Translations under genes and position numbers: made by a program
Notes under the pieces: model-generated
The model's database searches: none
The model's input: only the letters and a program-made list of their open reading frames with translations
Told to the model about the DNA's origin: nothing
Origin: Oryzias latipes
Taxonomy: Eukaryota > Chordata > Actinopteri > Beloniformes > Adrianichthyidae
Reading direction: 5' to 3'
Assembly: GCF_002234675.1 (NCBI RefSeq)
Contig: NC_019879.2
Span: forward strand, 20,094,855 to 20,158,854
DNA: 64,000 bases
Part shown: in pieces, positions 62,526-64,000 of the stretch
Numbering within the stretch: position 1 is the first letter of the stretch
Layout of the letters: each line of letters begins with the position of its first letter

Positions 62526-63974
62526 ATGACCAAATTTCCTGTCCAAAATGTTCCTTTTATACATGAAGCTCCTACGGTATGTTTACATGCACCAACGTGT
62601 CACATCATGTCAATAACTATTTTCAGTACCTACAAACGTTTACTTAAAATTTAACATTTGTGACTATTTTGTACAGGTGCAGATTTCAGAGCTGCAGCAA
62701 GCTATCCAAGAGAGCAGTCGAAAACTGCAAGAAGTTCAAAATAATCGGGGGCAAATTGAGAAAGAGATAATTGAAAGGTACTGTGACTGTCCGGCTTTGC
62801 AATAAGCTCCGAGCTGAGATTTTCGGTTTATATTTCGAAAACTGATTTTGTCACCTGAGCAAGCTAACAAACACCAAAAGTTAATTTCTGCCACTCGTTT
62901 GTCTTTTAATGTCACCCACTGGCAGTTGTACTAACAAAATGCCTTAAGTTTTCTCTGCGCATGTCTACCATACTATGTTTTTAGATGATACTTTGAAGTT
63001 TTGGTCAATTAAACCATAAAATGTTGTTTGAGCTGAAAATGTTAAAATACATTTTGTTAGTAATTTAATTTTAAAAATACTTATGAATCCAAAAATAAAG
63101 GCATGCGATGGCTTCCAAAAATGGAAAGGCTTTTTGGAAGAGTTTTTTTTATTTATTTTTTTTTATTAAGACAATTGACTACAAAACCAATTCTTTAGTT
63201 TTCTCCACACAAATGAGATTCTTGAAAAACAAAATCAAAAGTTTGGATAAACTTCTCCATTCAAACAAGTAGTTATCCTAACTCAAGATTAAAGTGCAGC
63301 AGTTACTTTCCCTTTAGGTCCAAACCCTCAAATCAAAAGGTCTAATGGTTTGATAAGGTCATGATTAGCTCTGGCTTTTTATTTAATTTGCAGAAGGAAG
63401 GAAACTGCACAGAGAGTAGAACTGATGATGGAAAAAAGCAAAGAGGTCGATGCACTGCAGCAACTGGGCCGAATTCTGCAGGAAGAAATGCAGCTGACAG
63501 AGCTACTGAATGGACAACCTGATGCAGAAAGGTATTGTAAATTGCTGGAAGCAAAGAAAACCCATGAACAACTGCAAATGTGAGTGTAATTTGACCTTTA
63601 TCTAAGAAATTGCTTAAACTTAAAACCAAGAACATTTGTTTTATTGTTTCATCTTGTTTCTCTCTTTCTAATTGCCCCTAAATGCAGAAAGAAGCTTTTC
63701 GCATATTCGCAATTTTCGTAATATCTGTGAAAAGCCAGAAAAAAGCCACAAGAACATGTTAAAAAACACCAGAAGGGCTACTGTCATTGGAGTGGTCTTT
63801 AATAAAATATATATATTCTTGATTATATTCAGAAAGTTGTGTTTCTTTGCAGGAACCAGATAAGTATTTTACAACAAAGGAGTGAAACTGCCTCAAATAA
63901 GGCAAAAAGCCTTGTAACTGAAATTCTGGAAGTGAAAAAGCATCTGCAAGAGACCAAGGCACAACATATGGCAG
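62526..63974 (+). CDS. Coiled-coil protein, 5' part, unidentified
   Basis: Four exons with GT-AG junctions and matching phases: 62526-62576, 62677-62777, 63394-63579, 63853-63974; the last donor is GCAG|GTAAGG, so the gene continues past the window. The ATG opens MTKFPVQNVPFIHEAPT. No upstream in-frame exon was seen, but one is possible. The 153 residues visible are almost wholly polar and helical with heptad-like spacing (VQISELQQAIQESSRKLQEV, EEMQLTELLNGQPDAE, SLVTEILEVKKHLQETK) and have no membrane segment. I do not recognise the family; coiled-coil content points to a structural or scaffolding role (for example cytoskeletal, centrosomal or kinetochore), but nothing here decides it. The promoter appears to lie in the repeat-bearing gap shared with tRNA-Lys. 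Confidence 0.75.
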
Positions 63975-64000
63975 GTAAGGAAAAGGTTTTAGATCTTAAG

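Overview
The window is from a vertebrate nuclear genome, almost certainly a teleost fish. Genes are split into short exons with GT-AG introns. Residue-level matches include IGF2BP2, TRA2B and six-cysteine astacins of the fish hatching-enzyme group. The repeats are fish types: a Tc1-like transposon, a tRNA-derived SINE, a non-LTR fragment and an (AT)n tract. The species cannot be fixed from sequence alone; a medaka-like fish is only a guess. The block tmem41a - igf2bp2 - tra2b matches the gene neighbourhood of human 3q27.

Layout. (1) 1-761, + strand: the last two coding exons of tmem41a. (2) 46,847-6,413, - strand: complete igf2bp2, with 16 coding exons whose phases all join to a 611-residue protein with 2 RRM and 4 KH domains. 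A probable long 3'UTR runs to about 1,990, convergent with tmem41a. Its 21-kb second intron and several other introns carry repeats, including five copies of one non-autonomous element. (3) 54,176-49,877, - strand: complete tra2b, 8 coding exons and 286 residues, RS1-RRM-Gly-rich-RS2. Its first intron contains candidate poison-exon sequence. (4) 55,008-56,181: a decayed Tc1-like transposon with inverted ends and a TA duplication. (5) 58,656-57,053 and 61,231-59,645, - strand: two tandem astacin-family zinc metalloproteases, 283 and 280 residues, each with 9 exons in the same phases and its own TATA box. The upstream copy has lost the conserved Met-turn tyrosine. (6) 62,285-62,357, - strand: tRNA-Lys(TTT). 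(7) 62,526 to the window end, + strand: the 5' part of a coiled-coil protein that I cannot name.

Function. igf2bp2 and tra2b are RNA-binding post-transcriptional regulators, cytoplasmic mRNA stability and localisation versus nuclear splicing. The astacins are secreted proteases and tmem41a is an ER-type membrane protein. The neighbours do not form an operon or pathway; the order reflects ancestral synteny plus a local protease duplication. I found no convincing unknown multi-gene system. The best leads are the Tyr-to-Phe astacin paralogue, the tra2b intron-1 candidate exons, the repeat family in igf2bp2 introns, a CpG-rich hairpin in intron 2, and the unidentified coiled-coil gene.
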